Part shown: in pieces, positions 1 through 9,817 of the stretch
Layout of the letters: each line of letters opens with the position of its first letter
Position numbering within the stretch: position 1 is the first letter of the stretch
Assembly: GCA_905221605.1 (NCBI GenBank)
Contig: CAJNDS010002668.1
Location: 1,118,350-1,182,349, forward strand
Length of the DNA stretch: 64,000 nt
Reading direction: 5' to 3'
DNA from: Symbiodinium natans
Lineage: Eukaryota > Sar > Dinophyceae > Suessiales > Symbiodiniaceae
Notes under the pieces: model-generated
Seen by the model: only the letters and a program-made list of their open reading frames with translations
What the model was told of the DNA's origin: nothing
Database searches by the model: none
Made by a program: the position numbers and the translations under genes

Positions 1-1
1 G

Positions 2-113
2 GAAGATCTTGGCAAAGACACCATAGAGTTGGAAGTTAAGAGTCTTGTGGCTTGCGCCCTCGTTTCAAGGTCCGTCTCCAACTCAGATGTCGAGAGGCCC
101 GTCGACTCTGGCG
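2..113 (+). CDS. Exon fragment of an unknown protein, cut by the window start
   Basis: Frame starting at base 2 is open with protein-like composition (IELEVKSLVACALVSRSV). It ends at a good donor (gactctggcg|gtgagg). TTTAGGG-like repeats follow about 25 bases later, as after other exons in this window. I do not recognise the protein. It may be the end of an upstream gene or an early part of the ABC transporter gene. Confidence 0.4.
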
Positions 114-409
114 GTGAGGCACCTCAAGGGGGCATAGGGTTTAGGGTTTGGACTGATCTGTTCAAGAGTAAACTGCCTGAAGTCCGCGAAGCAATCAGAG
201 CACTGTAATAGAAAACCAAAGCTGCGTGAAGACACCTGAGAGCCCTGATCCCAGGATTCCCTAAACCCTAAATCCTAAGCCAGTGCAGGACTCACAGGGT
301 GCCAGAGATTGGGCCTCTCTAGGATTTGGGCCAGGGGGTGTCGTCCCTGACATTCTTACTCCGGGCTTTGGGGCGTGGGGGTTTTGGGGTCTTTTTTGAG
401 AACCTGCAG

Positions 410-541
410 GTCCTTGAAGAACTGGAGCTGCATGAGCACGACCCGGTGCCCGCCCTAGTCAAGACTGTTGCTGAAATCGGAGGAAAATTGCAGAGTCATC
501 GCCAGAATCATAACAGTAGCTTCTCAAAGACTCATCTTCGG
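410..541 (+). CDS. Exon candidate, unknown protein (44 codons)
   Basis: Acceptor gagaacctgcag|G followed by 44 whole codons and a donor (cttcgg|gtaggg). The peptide begins VLEELELHEHDPVPALVK and is charged and soluble-looking. TTTAGGG-type repeats follow the donor at about 615-680. Phase 0 at both ends. No family recognised; could belong with the exon at the window start. Confidence 0.45.
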
Positions 542-693
542 GTAGGGCCTAGGCCCCCGTGTAGTTGCAGCTTCCGGTCTGGGTCTCTGATGCGTTACTT
601 CTGAGCCTGTGGCGTGGGGTTTAGGGTTTGAGGTTCTGGTTTCTTGGGATTTATCGTTTAAGGTTTAAGGTTTAGGGTTCCCTCCCATGTGGT

Positions 694-795
694 GTGAAAG
701 CTGCGATTCCGACCTTTGGCTATGACCTGGCCGATCATGTGTCGCTCACCCACCTTCAACGACAACCACAGCCACCCAACACCAGACCATACAGA
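694..795 (+). CDS. Exon candidate, unknown
   Basis: Open frame VKAAIPTFGYDLADHVSLTH, continuing into a proline/glutamine-rich stretch and ending where a family A inverted-repeat element begins (799). It follows TTTAGGG-type repeats. No clear splice pair, so only weakly supported. Confidence 0.25.
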
Positions 796-798
796 GTC

Positions 799-909
799 CT
801 TGGTAGCTTAGATGAACCCTTTCCCCTTTTTTGGGTTCAAGGTTCCCTTATAAAGCAACCAACCCCAATAAGGGTGCCCTTCCTATGATATGGTTGCTGG
901 GCTACCAAG
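799..909. repeat. Family A inverted-repeat element, copy 1
   Basis: Ends are cttggtag and ctaccaag. The interior carries cccttttttgggttcaaggttccct, ccaaccccaataagggtgccctt and atatggtt. At least eight related copies occur in this window, which defines the family. It is non-coding and MITE-like. Confidence 0.75.
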
Positions 910-950
910 AGTCGCCCTGCACTTCCGTGGGAACGCGCAAGCCGACCAAG

Positions 951-983
951 GAGTCGACAAACGTTCGGCTTCAGCTTGCGAAC
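951..983 (+). CDS. ABC gene exon a: strand before the cassette
   Basis: gaccaag|GAGTCG opens an 11-codon exon ending CTTGCGAAC|gtgcgg. Its LQLAN joins in phase to VTLYAP of the next exon, giving the usual first beta strand of a subfamily D cassette. A family A element ends 41 bases upstream. Confidence 0.6.
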
Positions 984-3900
984 GTGCGGCGGCCCAGCCT
1001 GGGGCATGTGGGGCTTAGTGTCGGGTTTAGGGCTTAGGGTCTAGGGTTTGGGGTTTAGGGTGTAGGGTTTGGGGTTTAGGTTTTGAAACTGCTCGGCCTG
1101 GCTATCTGGGTATGGTTCCAAGGTCTATGCAGCGGATCCAGGAGAGTCCTGAGATCAAGTGTTCTTGCAGGCTAGCTTCGATAAGCAGCCATGAATCGCA
1201 GAAAGATTCTGCATTTTCTTTACCACCCTCCACCCGAAGCCCTAAACCCTAAACCCTAAACCCTAAACCCTAAACCCTAAACCCTAAACCCTAAACCCTA
1301 AACCCTAAACCCTAAACCCTAAACCTAGGGTTTAGCTAGGTTTAGGGTTTAGGGTCCCCTAAACCCTAAACCTAGCCAGCAACATGAGGTGACGCTCTAT
1401 GCGCCTTTGTCAAGCAGCCCACTTATCTCCAACCTTACGCTGACGTTGAAGCAAGGCCTGAGAGAGACCCTGACAGTCTAGGGTCTAGGGTTTAGGGTTT
1501 AGGGTTCAGGGTTTAGGTTTTTTCGGGTTTTGCGGTTTTTGCGGGTTTAGGGCTGTCGGGCTCGTCTTCGTTTCAACTTGGTGGTGAGTTGGGGTTCAGG
1601 GTGTAAGCGTAAGTGCTGGGGCCGTTGACTGAACAGATCTTTAGGGAGGTTTCGTAGACTGGGTTTTGCGGTCTTGAATGGGCGGTTGGGATGCCGAAGC
1701 CCTGAACGGACAGGGGGGGGGGGGGGAGGTTCCCGATCTGCAACCCTCAGGGAGTTGGAGGGCTGGGGTTGAGGGTGCTGAGCAGAGGGGCGAGAAGGAA
1801 GGCAGCACAAGAAAGGAGAGAAGCGACCAGCTTTTATGAGGCCTGCGTGCCACGAAACTCTCCTCGCTCCGATCTCTTGGCAGCGTGTAAGCAAAAGATG
1901 TCTAACGACCCCCCTAAACCCTAAACCTTGAACCCGGAACCCTGAACGCAAAGCTGTGCAGGTCAGTCGTTGCTTATCGAAGGCCCGAGCGGTAGTGGCA
2001 AGTCTTCGCTGCTCCGAGCGATAGCAGGATTGCAACTCGCCTGGTTAAGGTGCGAGAGGAGGAGTCTACCGGCTAAGAGTTTCGAACCGCTGGAGCCTTC
2101 AATTGTTCGGGCTTGGGGCCATTGAGGAATTCGAGCACCATGGTTCTAGCTATAGTTCTGATGCCCTAGACCCGCACTGAAGCCCTGAAGGGATTGAAGC
2201 CGAAAGCCTATCATTGACCCCCACAACCTCAAGCCCAAGCACCCGGAATAGTTCTGTTTCTCTGAGGATGGGCTTTAGGCTCGGATGTTGTTGTTGTTGT
2301 CCAAGTGTGGGTCCCCTAGGTAGGTCTTATCCTACAGGTGTATTCAGGACAACCTGAACCCAAACCCTGAACCCTAAACCCTAAGCAAAAGGGTTTTGGG
2401 ATCCTCTGACCCCTCTACATCAAAGGTGGGTCCCCACAATCCCATGCCCCCCCCCCCCCCCCCCATATTAAACCCGAATTATTCCCCATGTACCCATATG
2501 CTTCTGTAGGTCATGATGGGCGCACTTAGTATGATCGCTTTTCGAGGGTCTCAGGGGGCCACTTCCTTGGACAGAACATCCCAGAAGCCCCACAGCTCTG
2601 TCGAATCCAGAACAGTGCAGCTCATTGTTGGCGTTGGACCCCACAAAATCTCTTCAGCTTAGCATATCATGTATACATGAGCCCTAAAGAGCCTGAGGTA
2701 GATGGAACCGTCAGCAAGGGATATAACCGATCCCCTACAACCCAAAGCCTTGGCCCCCCAGAGTCCTCCTTCTGCAGCTCAGGTGTCACCGGGGGTTTGG
2801 CAGCTCACCTGCGAAGCAGAGCAAGCAGTGGTCCGGGTGGGGAGTCGAGGTTTGGGAGTTTGGGTTTAGGGTTTAGGGTTTGGGGTTTAGGGTTTAGGGT
2901 TTAGGGTCTAGGGTGTGTTGTTGGTGGTTGAAAGGGGTGGCGGAGCAGAACGGCACTCGAAGAGAAATCCATCCCTGGAGGCTGTCTTTTGCGTAGATTT
3001 TTTGGGCTTCAGAACTGCCTTCGGTTACCTTTTAACTTTGTGGTACCTTACCGTAACTTTAGATCCTTACCTTTTTTGGGTTTATTGGGTTTCTTAATAA
3101 GGCAGCTAAAATTTTGAATTTTAGCTACCCTCCTAAGTGCAGCCAAGTTAAGAGGTGTGCAGCTCAAGCCTTCCTCATCCTTTTGCTGAAGCCCGGGGCA
3201 TCCGACGATGAGCCCGGCCCGACGCGTACGTCCCAACGAATTCAACCCTCAAGGTCCATCCATCTATACTGTCCCCCAAACTTGCACACCCCGAGCCTAA
3301 GAAACTGCAAAGATGCAAAGAGAACGTGCGTGGAGCCACTCCGTATACTGCTCCGATCCCAAGGTCACTGACTGAGGGTTTCAGGTTTAGGGTTTAGGGC
3401 TCAGGGTTGAGAACCTGAAACCCCCTTTGACCCGTTAAGGCCTAAAGCCTTAAACCCTAGAACCCTTATAGTCGTGAATCCTTGAATCGTGAAACCCTGT
3501 TATTCCTCAGGCGCCATCCATAGAGCGCCGATAGGAAGGCCTGGCGGCTTAAACAAGTTTTGGGTTCGGGGGTTTAAAGGCTTTAGGGCTTAGGCTTTAG
3601 GATTCAGGGTTCAGCGCTTGGGGTTTCGAAACTCTGGGAGATTGAGGGCTGCGAGCTCCTCTCTTTTTTAAGGGGTTTTACGTTTGGACCTTTGGATTGA
3701 GTTCCCCGGGTACTCCTGATGAGAGAAATTCCTTCCAGTTGGATTGCAAGGGCTTTGTGCGAGTACTGCGGCGCCAGATTCATCTCTCATGTGGGGTTAC
3801 TCTGGAAGGTTGCAGGACATTCCAAGCGTGGCGTTCTTTGCAGATATCGCATGTGGAGGAGGCTTCGGTAAAGCCCCTGAACCCCATGTAAAACACCCTC

Positions 3901-6900
3901 ACATCTGTCACCATCACAACACTCCGGAAATCTGCATTCTTCAGCCTGGTCAAGGGCTTGAGGCTCAACCCTACAGACCTCAACACCACAGCCGAAGATG
4001 CCGCAATAACGCCCCATGTATATCTGCAAAGCTCCAACCCTAAACCCTAAACCCTAAATCCTAAACCAGAAAAAGTATCAACAGTCACACCCCGCAGCTG
4101 AAGATTCCGGATCAGGTGTTTCTTTCTTCCACAGACGCCGTACCTCTGTATTGGCAGCCTTCGTGATAATGCCACCTGCATGCACATGGCAGCCGTGCTT
4201 TGTGCAGTGCTGGCACTTGCATATGCCCCCCAATCCACACATGTAAGCCAAGCCGACAGGATGGCCCGCTCTCAACGCAGTAGGGTCGCCCTGAACCCCA
4301 AACCCGAAGCCCTAAACCCTAACCCCTAAACCCTAAACCCTCAACCCTCAACCCTAAACCCTAAACCCTAAACCCTAAACCGTATAGGACTTTTAAAGGG
4401 CGTGGCGCGAACGGATCTCAGGTTCTCTATCCAAACATGCGGCGCGACCGGGAGGTCCCCAATGAGCGCATCCAGAGCATCATGCGCCACCTGACTTCAT
4501 CTAGGGTTTAGGGCTTAGGATTTCGGGTTTAGGGCTTAGGATTTCGGGTTTAGGGTTTAGGGTTTAGGGTTTGGGGTCAGGGGCCCAGGGTTTAGGGTTG
4601 AAATGTTGAGGGCTCTGACTGAGGGTGATAGATGGATCGAAACCCAGAACAAAATGATGCAATAGAAAAGGAAGCGATGGATCTCGATGCGCTGACAGAC
4701 TGTCACAGCCATTTCGGGCTTGAAGTGTTCGATGGAACCCTAAACCCTAAACCCTAAACCCCAAACCCTAAACCCTAAACCGTAAACCCTAAACCTAAAC
4801 CTCTTGTGCTTCTTCAGGGCAGGCCGGAAGAAGTTTGGGACGTAAGCCCTGGGTGGAACCTATCGATTTGCGAACCAAGAGCCCGGGAACCTCAACACCT
4901 ACGCCCTATAGACCCTATAGACCCCAAACCCCAACCCTACTCCCTGAGAGCAGCATCTGAGTCCTAAACCCTAAACCCTAAACCCCTTAAACCCCTTAAA
5001 CCCCTTAAACCCCTAAATCTCGGAGCACCCCCAAGCTGCCCAGGAGACCTGGGCATCGACCATCTGATAGAACGCCGCTGGCCTCGCATTCGGGGGTTTA
5101 GGGTTTAGGGTTTAGGGTTTAGGGTTTAGGGTTTAGGGTTTAGGGTTTTGGCAGTACGACACCCTAGACTGGGTAGAGTTTAGGTGGGATTGGACCAGAA
5201 AGGCCTTGAGCCAACAATCCCGAAACTCCGAAACCTGGGCTTCTTTACCGAAGCCCCAAACCCTCAACTTCCGACCCTAAAGCCCTAGAGCCGTTAGTTA
5301 TATCTCAAACCCTAGCCCTCAACCACAACCCCAACCTCAAAACTGAATGAGGTTCAAGGCTCCCTTGAACAGTAGCCAACCCCCAAAAAGGGGTAACCCT
5401 GAACCCTAAACCCTAAACGCTAAACCCTAATCATCTTTAACATGGTTTCTGGGCTACCAAGAGACATGGACCCCCCAATAATATCGGCGAACTCCGTAGG
5501 CCACGGCCTCGATGAGCGGCTGGACTTCCAGGGGATTCTGTCAGGCGCCTTCTGGCATAGGGTTTAGGCTTTAGTGTTTGGGGTTGAGGGTTTACCCCTT
5601 CTATGGGGGCCTGAATAGTTAGAACAGGGTTTTGGGGGTTCCCCTACATTTCTGGCTCGGAAGGGGGGGGGGGGAGGGTTGGGTTTTGGGGGTTGGGGGT
5701 TGGGGGTTGGGTTTGGGATTTGGGGTTTGGGTTTGGGGTACAGTATGGGGTTTGGGGTTGGGGGTTTGGGGTTTGGGGTTTGCGGCTTGGGGTTGGGATT
5801 TTTGGGTTTGGGTTTGGGGTTTGGGGTTTGGGGTTGGGATTTGGGGGTTGTGGTTTGGGGGTTTGGGGTTTTGGAGTGTGGGGTTTGGGGTTGGGGTTGG
5901 GTTTGTGGCCATTTGCCTACTGGCACGAGCGAAAACACACACACCGTGCTTCCCTATACGTAAGAAGCCCATACTGCAAGCACAGTTTGGGAAATGAACA
6001 CCGAACAAATCTCATGAAACTCCTGGGCCCTTCGCCTTTACTCAGATTCTGTTCCAAGTGGGGTACAATTCACAAGCCAGCAAGCCAATGCTCGCGGGGA
6101 TATGAGAGCCCTGACGCAGGTGGCGAGAAGCAGCGTCTAAGCTTTGCACGCTTATTGCCCCGGCCCCGGTGTGACTCTGGTGAACCGTATAGATCAAAAT
6201 CTCGGTAGGCCCTTGGGACATTTTCTATTTTCCCTTATGGGGTTTATCCCTAATTGGGCTTAAGAGGACCATATTCAGGAATATTTTTCAGAGGGGTTTT
6301 GAAGGAGAAAAAGACCCTAAACCTCGAAACCAACGGCTCTTCAGATTTGGGAGTTGGGCTTGCCGCAAAGCAGGCTCGGCTCCTGGTTCTTACAACCCAG
6401 ACATGGGCTTCACCCTTATCGGCCCTTATCCGGAAGCCCTATAGGCCCTCATCCTCCAACCCTAAGCAGTCCCATTATTGTACGTACCCTATGTTTGGAT
6501 GCCCGTTATGCACGGAGCGCACCAGGAGACTCTTTTAGAACAACCCTCCATTTAGGATGCAAGGTTCAGGCTTAATTAGGATCTTTAGACAGCCCCAATC
6601 ATGACATGGGCCTTTGGGGGCAAAAGGAGCCCATAACTCAGACCGTAACTACACCCTCCGCCTTCAACAGAACCGTACCTTCAAAACCCAAGCACAATCC
6701 TAAGCCAGAGCGCGCCCCGAACTCACAGGCTCCAGCCGAATGTTCAGCTGGCGCTGCTGGATGAGGTGTGCAGCTCCTGTTCAGCCGATCAGTTCTCCGT
6801 GGTGATTGGTGTAGGGTTTAGGGTTTAGGGTTTAGGGTTTAGGGTTTAGGGTTTAGGGTTTAGGGTTTAGGGTTCAGGGTTCAGGGTTCAGGGTTCAGGG

Positions 6901-7643
6901 TTTAGGGCTTAGGGTTTAGGGTTTAAGGCCACAAAGATTTTGGAAACCCCAGCTGGGCCGAAGCTCGGATTGCTTGTACAATCCTCAAGCACTCCGGGCT
7001 GAAAATCTTGGAAGCCTCACGCCTCAACGCTTTGACTTTCGTGGTCTAAGCATTTGGGATTAGGGCTGTGAAACACTAGACCCCAAAGCCCGAAACTCCA
7101 AACCGCCCCGAGAATTTGGGGTCCATTTTTCGAGGGTTCCCTTTCTTTAGAGGACTTAGGGTTTAGGGTTTAGGGTTCCTAGGATGATAGTAGCGAATAA
7201 GCCTAGCCGGGGGTTATCAAGCCACTCCCTTCCAGGCCACGTCAGCCCTCGACGAAGAAAACGAGCAGCCTGGCAGCACTTCTCGATTTGAGAGGAGAGT
7301 TCGACAAGGATTCAGAAGGGTTAGGGTTTAAGGTTTTTTTTAGGGCCAAATTTTAGGGTTTTTAGGGCCAAAGTTTGGGGTTTTCAGGGTGTTTAGGGTT
7401 TAGTTAGATTCAGAAAGGAAGAGAATAAATTGGAGGTCCTGAGCGGCCATGAGACGTGCAATGAAGAAGGTCCCCGGAACGGACGCCGCTAAAGAGGGCC
7501 CGGCGCAGATTGTACACCATGCTCTGGTGTTTGTTAGGGTTTGGGATCTAGGGCTCAGGTCTTAGGGTTAAACAGTTCTACTCTTGACGCCATGTGAGAC
7601 CATGTCAGGACATCCTTGATGTTCAACGAGGGGGTTGAACTCA
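951..7643 (+). CDS. ABC transporter, subfamily D-like nucleotide-binding domain, split over about 13 small exons
   Basis: Joined exons give an almost complete ATP-binding cassette in the correct order: the strand leading to VTLYAP, Walker A (GPSGSGKSS), Q-loop (FFLPQTPYL), the LRDN-VLYP helix, the signature (GGEKQRLSFARLL), Walker B (LALLDE), D-loop (ATSALDEENE), H-loop (SGHE) and a C-terminal strand. The FLPQTPY, GSLRDN and LYP motifs are typical of the subfamily D/peroxisomal fatty-acyl transporter and bacterial SbmA/YddA group. Such proteins couple ATP hydrolysis to export or import of acyl chains across organelle membranes. I could not identify the membrane domain; it should lie upstream. 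Reading phases agree across most junctions. Introns carry telomeric repeats. The ends are not defined. The family call is strong, the subfamily likely, the substrate unknown. Confidence 0.82.
1240..1372. repeat. Telomere-type array with an orientation switch
   Basis: About 12 CCCTAAA units (1240-1326), then a short TTTAGGG/CCCTAAA inverted segment (1326-1372). It precedes exon b of the ABC gene. Confidence 0.9.
1389..1455 (+). CDS. ABC gene exon b: VTLYAP to the Gly before Walker A
   Basis: Acceptor catgag|GTGACG. Encodes VTLYAP...LISNLTLTLKQ plus one base of a Gly. The donor is GC (caag|gcctga). The intron starts with TTTAGGG-type repeats (1480-1520) and ends with CCCTAAA repeats (1910-1945). 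Confidence 0.75.
1962..2041 (+). CDS. ABC gene exon c: Walker A (P-loop)
   Basis: Acceptor gctgtgcag|GTCAGTCG; GT completes the Gly codon begun in exon b. Encodes QSLLIEGPSGSGKSSLLRAI and AGLQLA, an intact Walker A (GPSGSGKS). The junction with exon d shares the direct repeat TGGT, so the exact cut is ambiguous. Confidence 0.88.
2446..2464. repeat. C run, about 18
   Basis: One of about fifteen G or C runs of 12 or more bases. Others lie near 1718, 7646, 15817, 16352, 20877, 36480, 42125, 46630, 46997, 51276, 53050, 57450 and 63302. Confidence 0.9.
2829..2850 (+). CDS. ABC gene exon d (micro-exon WSGWGVE)
   Basis: After gcaagcag the bases read TGG TCC GGG TGG GGA GTC GAG. Joined to exon c this gives AGLQLAWSGWGVE, matching the W-x-S/G-x-G-x-I step after Walker A in subfamily D. 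TTTAGGG repeats follow at once (2853-2913). Short, so moderate confidence. Confidence 0.5.
3047..3147. repeat. Family E dispersed repeat, copy 1
   Basis: gtaactttagatccttacct, tttgggtttattgggtttct, agctaccctcctaagtgcag, ccaagtta. Second copy at 34707-34807 with over 80 percent identity by eye. Confidence 0.7.
4116..4170 (+). CDS. ABC gene exon e: Q-loop
   Basis: ggatcag|GTGTTTC, then CFFLPQTPYLCIGSLRDN, ending at a GC donor (gataat|gccacc). FLPQTPY contains the Q-loop glutamine. Reading continues open past the donor into a hydrophobic stretch, but the family match stops at LRDN and resumes in exon f. Confidence 0.82.
4422..4500 (+). CDS. ABC gene exon f: helical subdomain
   Basis: ggatctcag|GTTCTC; encodes VLYPNMRRDREVPNERIQSI and a few more residues. 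RDN + VLYP restores the usual LRDxxLYP motif. It lies between a CCCTAAA array (4309-4381) and a TTTAGGG array (4501-4600). Confidence 0.75.
4633..4733 (+). CDS. ABC gene exon g: approach to the signature motif
   Basis: Open frame MDRNPEQNDAIEKEAMDLDA followed by LTDCHSHFGLEVFD, stopping exactly where CCCTAAA repeats begin. FD joins in phase to GRPEEVWD of exon h. The 5-prime boundary is uncertain. Confidence 0.5.
4818..4851 (+). CDS. ABC gene exon h: GRPEEVWDVSP, leads into the signature
   Basis: Strong acceptor (tgcttcttcag|GG). GRPEEVWDVSPG joins GGEKQR of exon i to form the W-x-DV-S-x-G-GEKQR signature region. The sequence GGTGG occurs at both sides of the following intron, so the junction can slide. 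Confidence 0.6.
5094..5147. repeat. TTTAGGG array, about 7 units
   Basis: Perfect TTTAGGG repeats after an exon-like stretch and facing CCCTAAA repeats at 4965-5020. Confidence 0.9.
5350..5461. repeat. Family A element, copy 2, with telomeric repeats inside
   Basis: Keeps ggttcaaggctccct, agccaacccccaaaaagggg and the end tttctgggctaccaag. CCCTAAA units (5396-5430) separate the two halves. The left end is missing or decayed. Confidence 0.65.
5640..5912. repeat. Degenerate GGGTTTGG-rich low-complexity tract
   Basis: G/T-rich repeats of gggtttgg and gggttggg type. They produce long but meaningless open frames on both strands. Probably a decayed telomere-like array in an ABC gene intron. Confidence 0.8.
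6120..6156 (+). CDS. ABC gene exon i: signature motif
   Basis: ctgacgcag|GTGGCGAG encodes GGEKQRLSFARL plus two bases of a Leu, ending at a GC donor (cttatt|gccccg). This is the ABC signature (LSGGEKQR type) that contacts ATP in trans. Confidence 0.85.
6205..6300. repeat. Family C dispersed repeat, copy 1
   Basis: taggcccttgggacattt, cttatggggtt, aagaggaccatattcagg. Related copies at about 10812-10866, 15670-15760, 21150-21245 and 45017-45110. About 95 bp, non-coding. Confidence 0.6.
6729..6765 (+). CDS. ABC gene exon j: Walker B
   Basis: ctcacag|G completes the Leu codon, then LQPNVQLALLDE, ending at a GT donor (gatgag|gtgtgc). LALLDE holds the Walker B aspartate and catalytic glutamate. 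A TTTAGGG array begins 45 bases after the donor. Confidence 0.85.
6810..6925. repeat. TTTAGGG array with TTCAGGG variants
   Basis: About nine perfect TTTAGGG units, then TTCAGGG variants. It begins 45 bases after the Walker B exon donor. Confidence 0.9.
7236..7268 (+). CDS. ABC gene exon k: D-loop
   Basis: cttccag|GCCACG encodes ATSALDEENEQ. Joined to LLDE it gives the canonical LLDEATSALD. The 3-prime end is uncertain. Confidence 0.85.
7436..7452 (+). CDS. ABC gene exon l: 17-base micro-exon with the H-loop
   Basis: ttggag|GTCCTGAGCGGCCATGA|gacgtg encodes VLSGH plus two bases; with the next exon this reads LSGHETSL, matching the H-loop pattern SVGHRxSL. It implies a GA donor, the third donor type known in dinoflagellates. 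Very short, so moderate confidence. Confidence 0.5.
7609..7643 (+). CDS. ABC gene exon m: after the H-loop
   Basis: catgtcag|GACATCC; frame TSLMFNEGVELK matches the HRxSLxxFHxxVLEL strand that closes subfamily D cassettes. It runs into a C-rich tract (7646-7660). The true stop was not found. Confidence 0.55.
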
Positions 7644-7982
7644 AGCCCCCCCCCCCCCCGGAACGTATCGGAGAACCTACAAAAGTCCGTGAAACCTTGA
7701 CGTTTGATTGCTCAGGGCACACCTAGCACTAATGAGGGTGCACCAAGATGACGATGGCAATGCCTCGGCCATTGCAGGAGAAGCCAACCGAGCACTTCAA
7801 CCCGAATCGCCGAACCTTCAGCTCTAGTCGTGAACCCTGACCTCTACATCTTAGCAATAACAATAGCATCAGAGTAGTGAATAGTAGTGACAGCAATGTT
7901 AATGTTGTGGGTAATAGGAATATTAGACCCGCCGCATGGACAAGAGCTGCAGGCGTATTGCTTACAACTTGCTGCGTGATCA

Positions 7983-8020
7983 TGCCTGGGGCCTCAGTTG
8001 GGTTGGGCGCGAAGGGTTTA
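7983..8020 (+). other. Possible exon near 7951-8015, unknown
   Basis: agctgcag|GCGTATTGC at 7951 opens RRIAYNLLRDHAWGLSWVGR and ends at TTTAGGG repeats (8017 on). Placement fits the exon-before-TTTAGGG pattern. No family recognised. Confidence 0.25.
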
Positions 8021-9069
8021 GGGTTTAGGGTTCAGGGTTTAGGGTTGTTTGGGTCTTATAGTGGCTTTTGGGGGCATATACGGCTAGGTCTAGGCTTCTT
8101 GAGGCTATTGGCTTTCATGGGTATCACGCGCCGATAACGGGTCGCTTCTGAGCATGCCGCATCTGAGGAGCTGGGGGCATGTGGGCGCGGGGTGGAATTT
8201 TGGGTTCAAGGGGTTCGTTCGATGTTTGGGGCGGTTTTGGGCTCTACGGCTCCTCCAGCCTCCATAAAGAATTCCATTTGTGGTTGCATTATGGGCGTCA
8301 GTCATAAACTTTGGGTTGCTTGTAATTCCGTGGACATCAAGTCACCCTAAACTCCAAACCCTCAACCCTTATAGGTCGGTACTGAGATACAAAATCACAT
8401 CTGGGTAGGCCCTCATAGGTAGAGAGTGACAATGGTGGGGCAGTTTGGGTTCAGGGTTTTTTAGCTCGTGTTGTAGGAGGCGGGGTGGCGGGGGGGGGGG
8501 CCTTTAGGGCACAGGGCAGTGTAGGCACGCGGGGGCACTCGGGGCAAGGAGTTAGGGGGCGAGATGCGTTGCGAGTCTGCCAGAGAGTTTCATCTTCTTC
8601 GGCCTCTGGAGCTAAACTGGCAGGTTCTTAGTAGGGAATGAGGGATATACAGGGCCCGAGTTTTTTCTCATTCCTTACTCAGAATCAGGGGATACACTGC
8701 AGGGGATAATGCCGAGGATTCTGAGAGGGCTTCAGTGCCCCCAAGTCAGGGACATCACTCCTCGACCCACTACTACTCTCATGCCTCAGAATCAAAAAAT
8801 CACACCAGCCTTAAACCCTCGACCTCCTCAACCTCGGGAACTCCTTGTGAGGGCAACCCTTAGGACTGGGACCCTAAGTCAAACCTAGGGGTACCGGTAG
8901 TTTGAGGGGTATAGAAGGGGTTCTTAAGGGGTCCCCCTTTTCAGGGCCCATACGAAGCGGCCATGTAGCGACTCTAAGCCAAACTCTCCAGGTTCAGTGC
9001 TTCGTCTCCGTGGGGCACCGGCCGTGCCTGGCAAGGTCTCACAGCCTGCGCCTGCACCTCAACAGGCCA

Positions 9070-9129
9070 TGGGTTTAGGGTTTAGGGTTTAGGGTTTAGG
9101 GTTTAGGGTTTAGGGTTTAGGGTTTAGGG
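9070..9129. repeat. TTTAGGG array, about 8 units
   Basis: Perfect repeats in the unassigned 8.3-9.2 kb stretch, which otherwise shows no gene. Confidence 0.9.
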
Positions 9130-9402
9130 AGAAATCCGGGAGCTGTCCAGTTCCAAGGTTTAGGGGAAATTCGGGGTTTCAGTTTCGCGTCAAAGTTTTG
9201 GGGAGTTCGGTGAGTTGAAGCCCTCCTCTTTTAGACCCAGTCCTAGGTTTCTGGGGCACCTGGGTCGTGAAACTGACATGAGGGGAACCCTTGAGCCTAA
9301 GCCCGAAAAGGGCTTAGGACTTATGGAGCTGTATTTCGGCGCTGGGGCACGATATAAAGGTCGCATGTGTCCGGGCAAGTGTCGGGATGAAAACTTTTGG
9401 CC

Positions 9403-9480
9403 ATGGCTTGCACGCACATAGCGACCGCGGAAGATGAGAAGAAGGCGTTAAAGATGAAAGCCCAGAAGCTTTCAATTGCA
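9403..9480 (+). CDS. Possible first exon of an unknown protein
   Basis: ATG in a good Kozak context (ggccATGGct) opens MACTHIATAEDEKKALKMKA followed by QKLSIA, ending at gcag|gtacag. The peptide is lysine/alanine-rich and helical. An upstream in-frame TGA supports this start. The open frame continues past the donor to a stop at about 9540. Confidence 0.4.
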
Positions 9481-9561
9481 GGTACAGTACTGCCCTCAAT
9501 CTCAAGCAGGCACGGAAGTTCCAAAGTGCACTCGAGATAAACCCTAAACTTCCTAAACCCG

Positions 9562-9656
9562 ACCAGAGCACTGGAGAGAGCTCTGCAGGCTGGATGATTC
9601 CCTTGGATGCGAAGGCTGGCAGGATCTATCAGGGATTCGAGTTTTCGGGCCAGAGT
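9562..9656 (+). CDS. Exon candidate, unknown
   Basis: Frame PEHWRELCRLDDSLGCEGWQ followed by DLSGIRVFGPEFL is protein-like and open until a TGA at 9660. Possible acceptor at ctctgcag|GCTGG. It could be the continuation of the gene starting at 9403. Confidence 0.4.
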
Positions 9657-9817
9657 TCCTGTGAGACCAGGAATTGGTGTGCATGAAGCTCCAAATCCCA
9701 AACCCACCAAAGCCCTGTAGAATCTCCCGAGGCATCGTTACCACAATCGCTCCGGCCTCTCCTACTCGAGAGTGGTCTACTCGAGAGTGGTCCCCGGAGT
9801 CGGGACCTCGGCCTTAG

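Noticed and set aside
820-850. Dinoflagellate spliced-leader relic in family A elements (tttttgggttcaagg)
   Set aside because: Only a partial match to the known end TTTTGGCTCAAG, present within a repeat interior and not before gene starts.
5035-5094. Frame with LGIDHLIERRWPRIR between converging arrays, resembling a helix before the ABC signature
   Set aside because: It lies after the exon that already supplies this region, so the order is wrong. It may be a decoy or duplicated exon.
5564-6208. Several long frames rich in Pro/Asn/Thr or Gly/Val/Trp
   Set aside because: They are translations of a GGGTTTGG low-complexity tract; only the last part (6120-6156) is real, as the ABC signature exon.
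7729-7983. Hydrophobic - strand frame (LLLLL-rich)
   Set aside because: It translates an AAT/AGT-like simple repeat at 7855-7925 and has no splice context.
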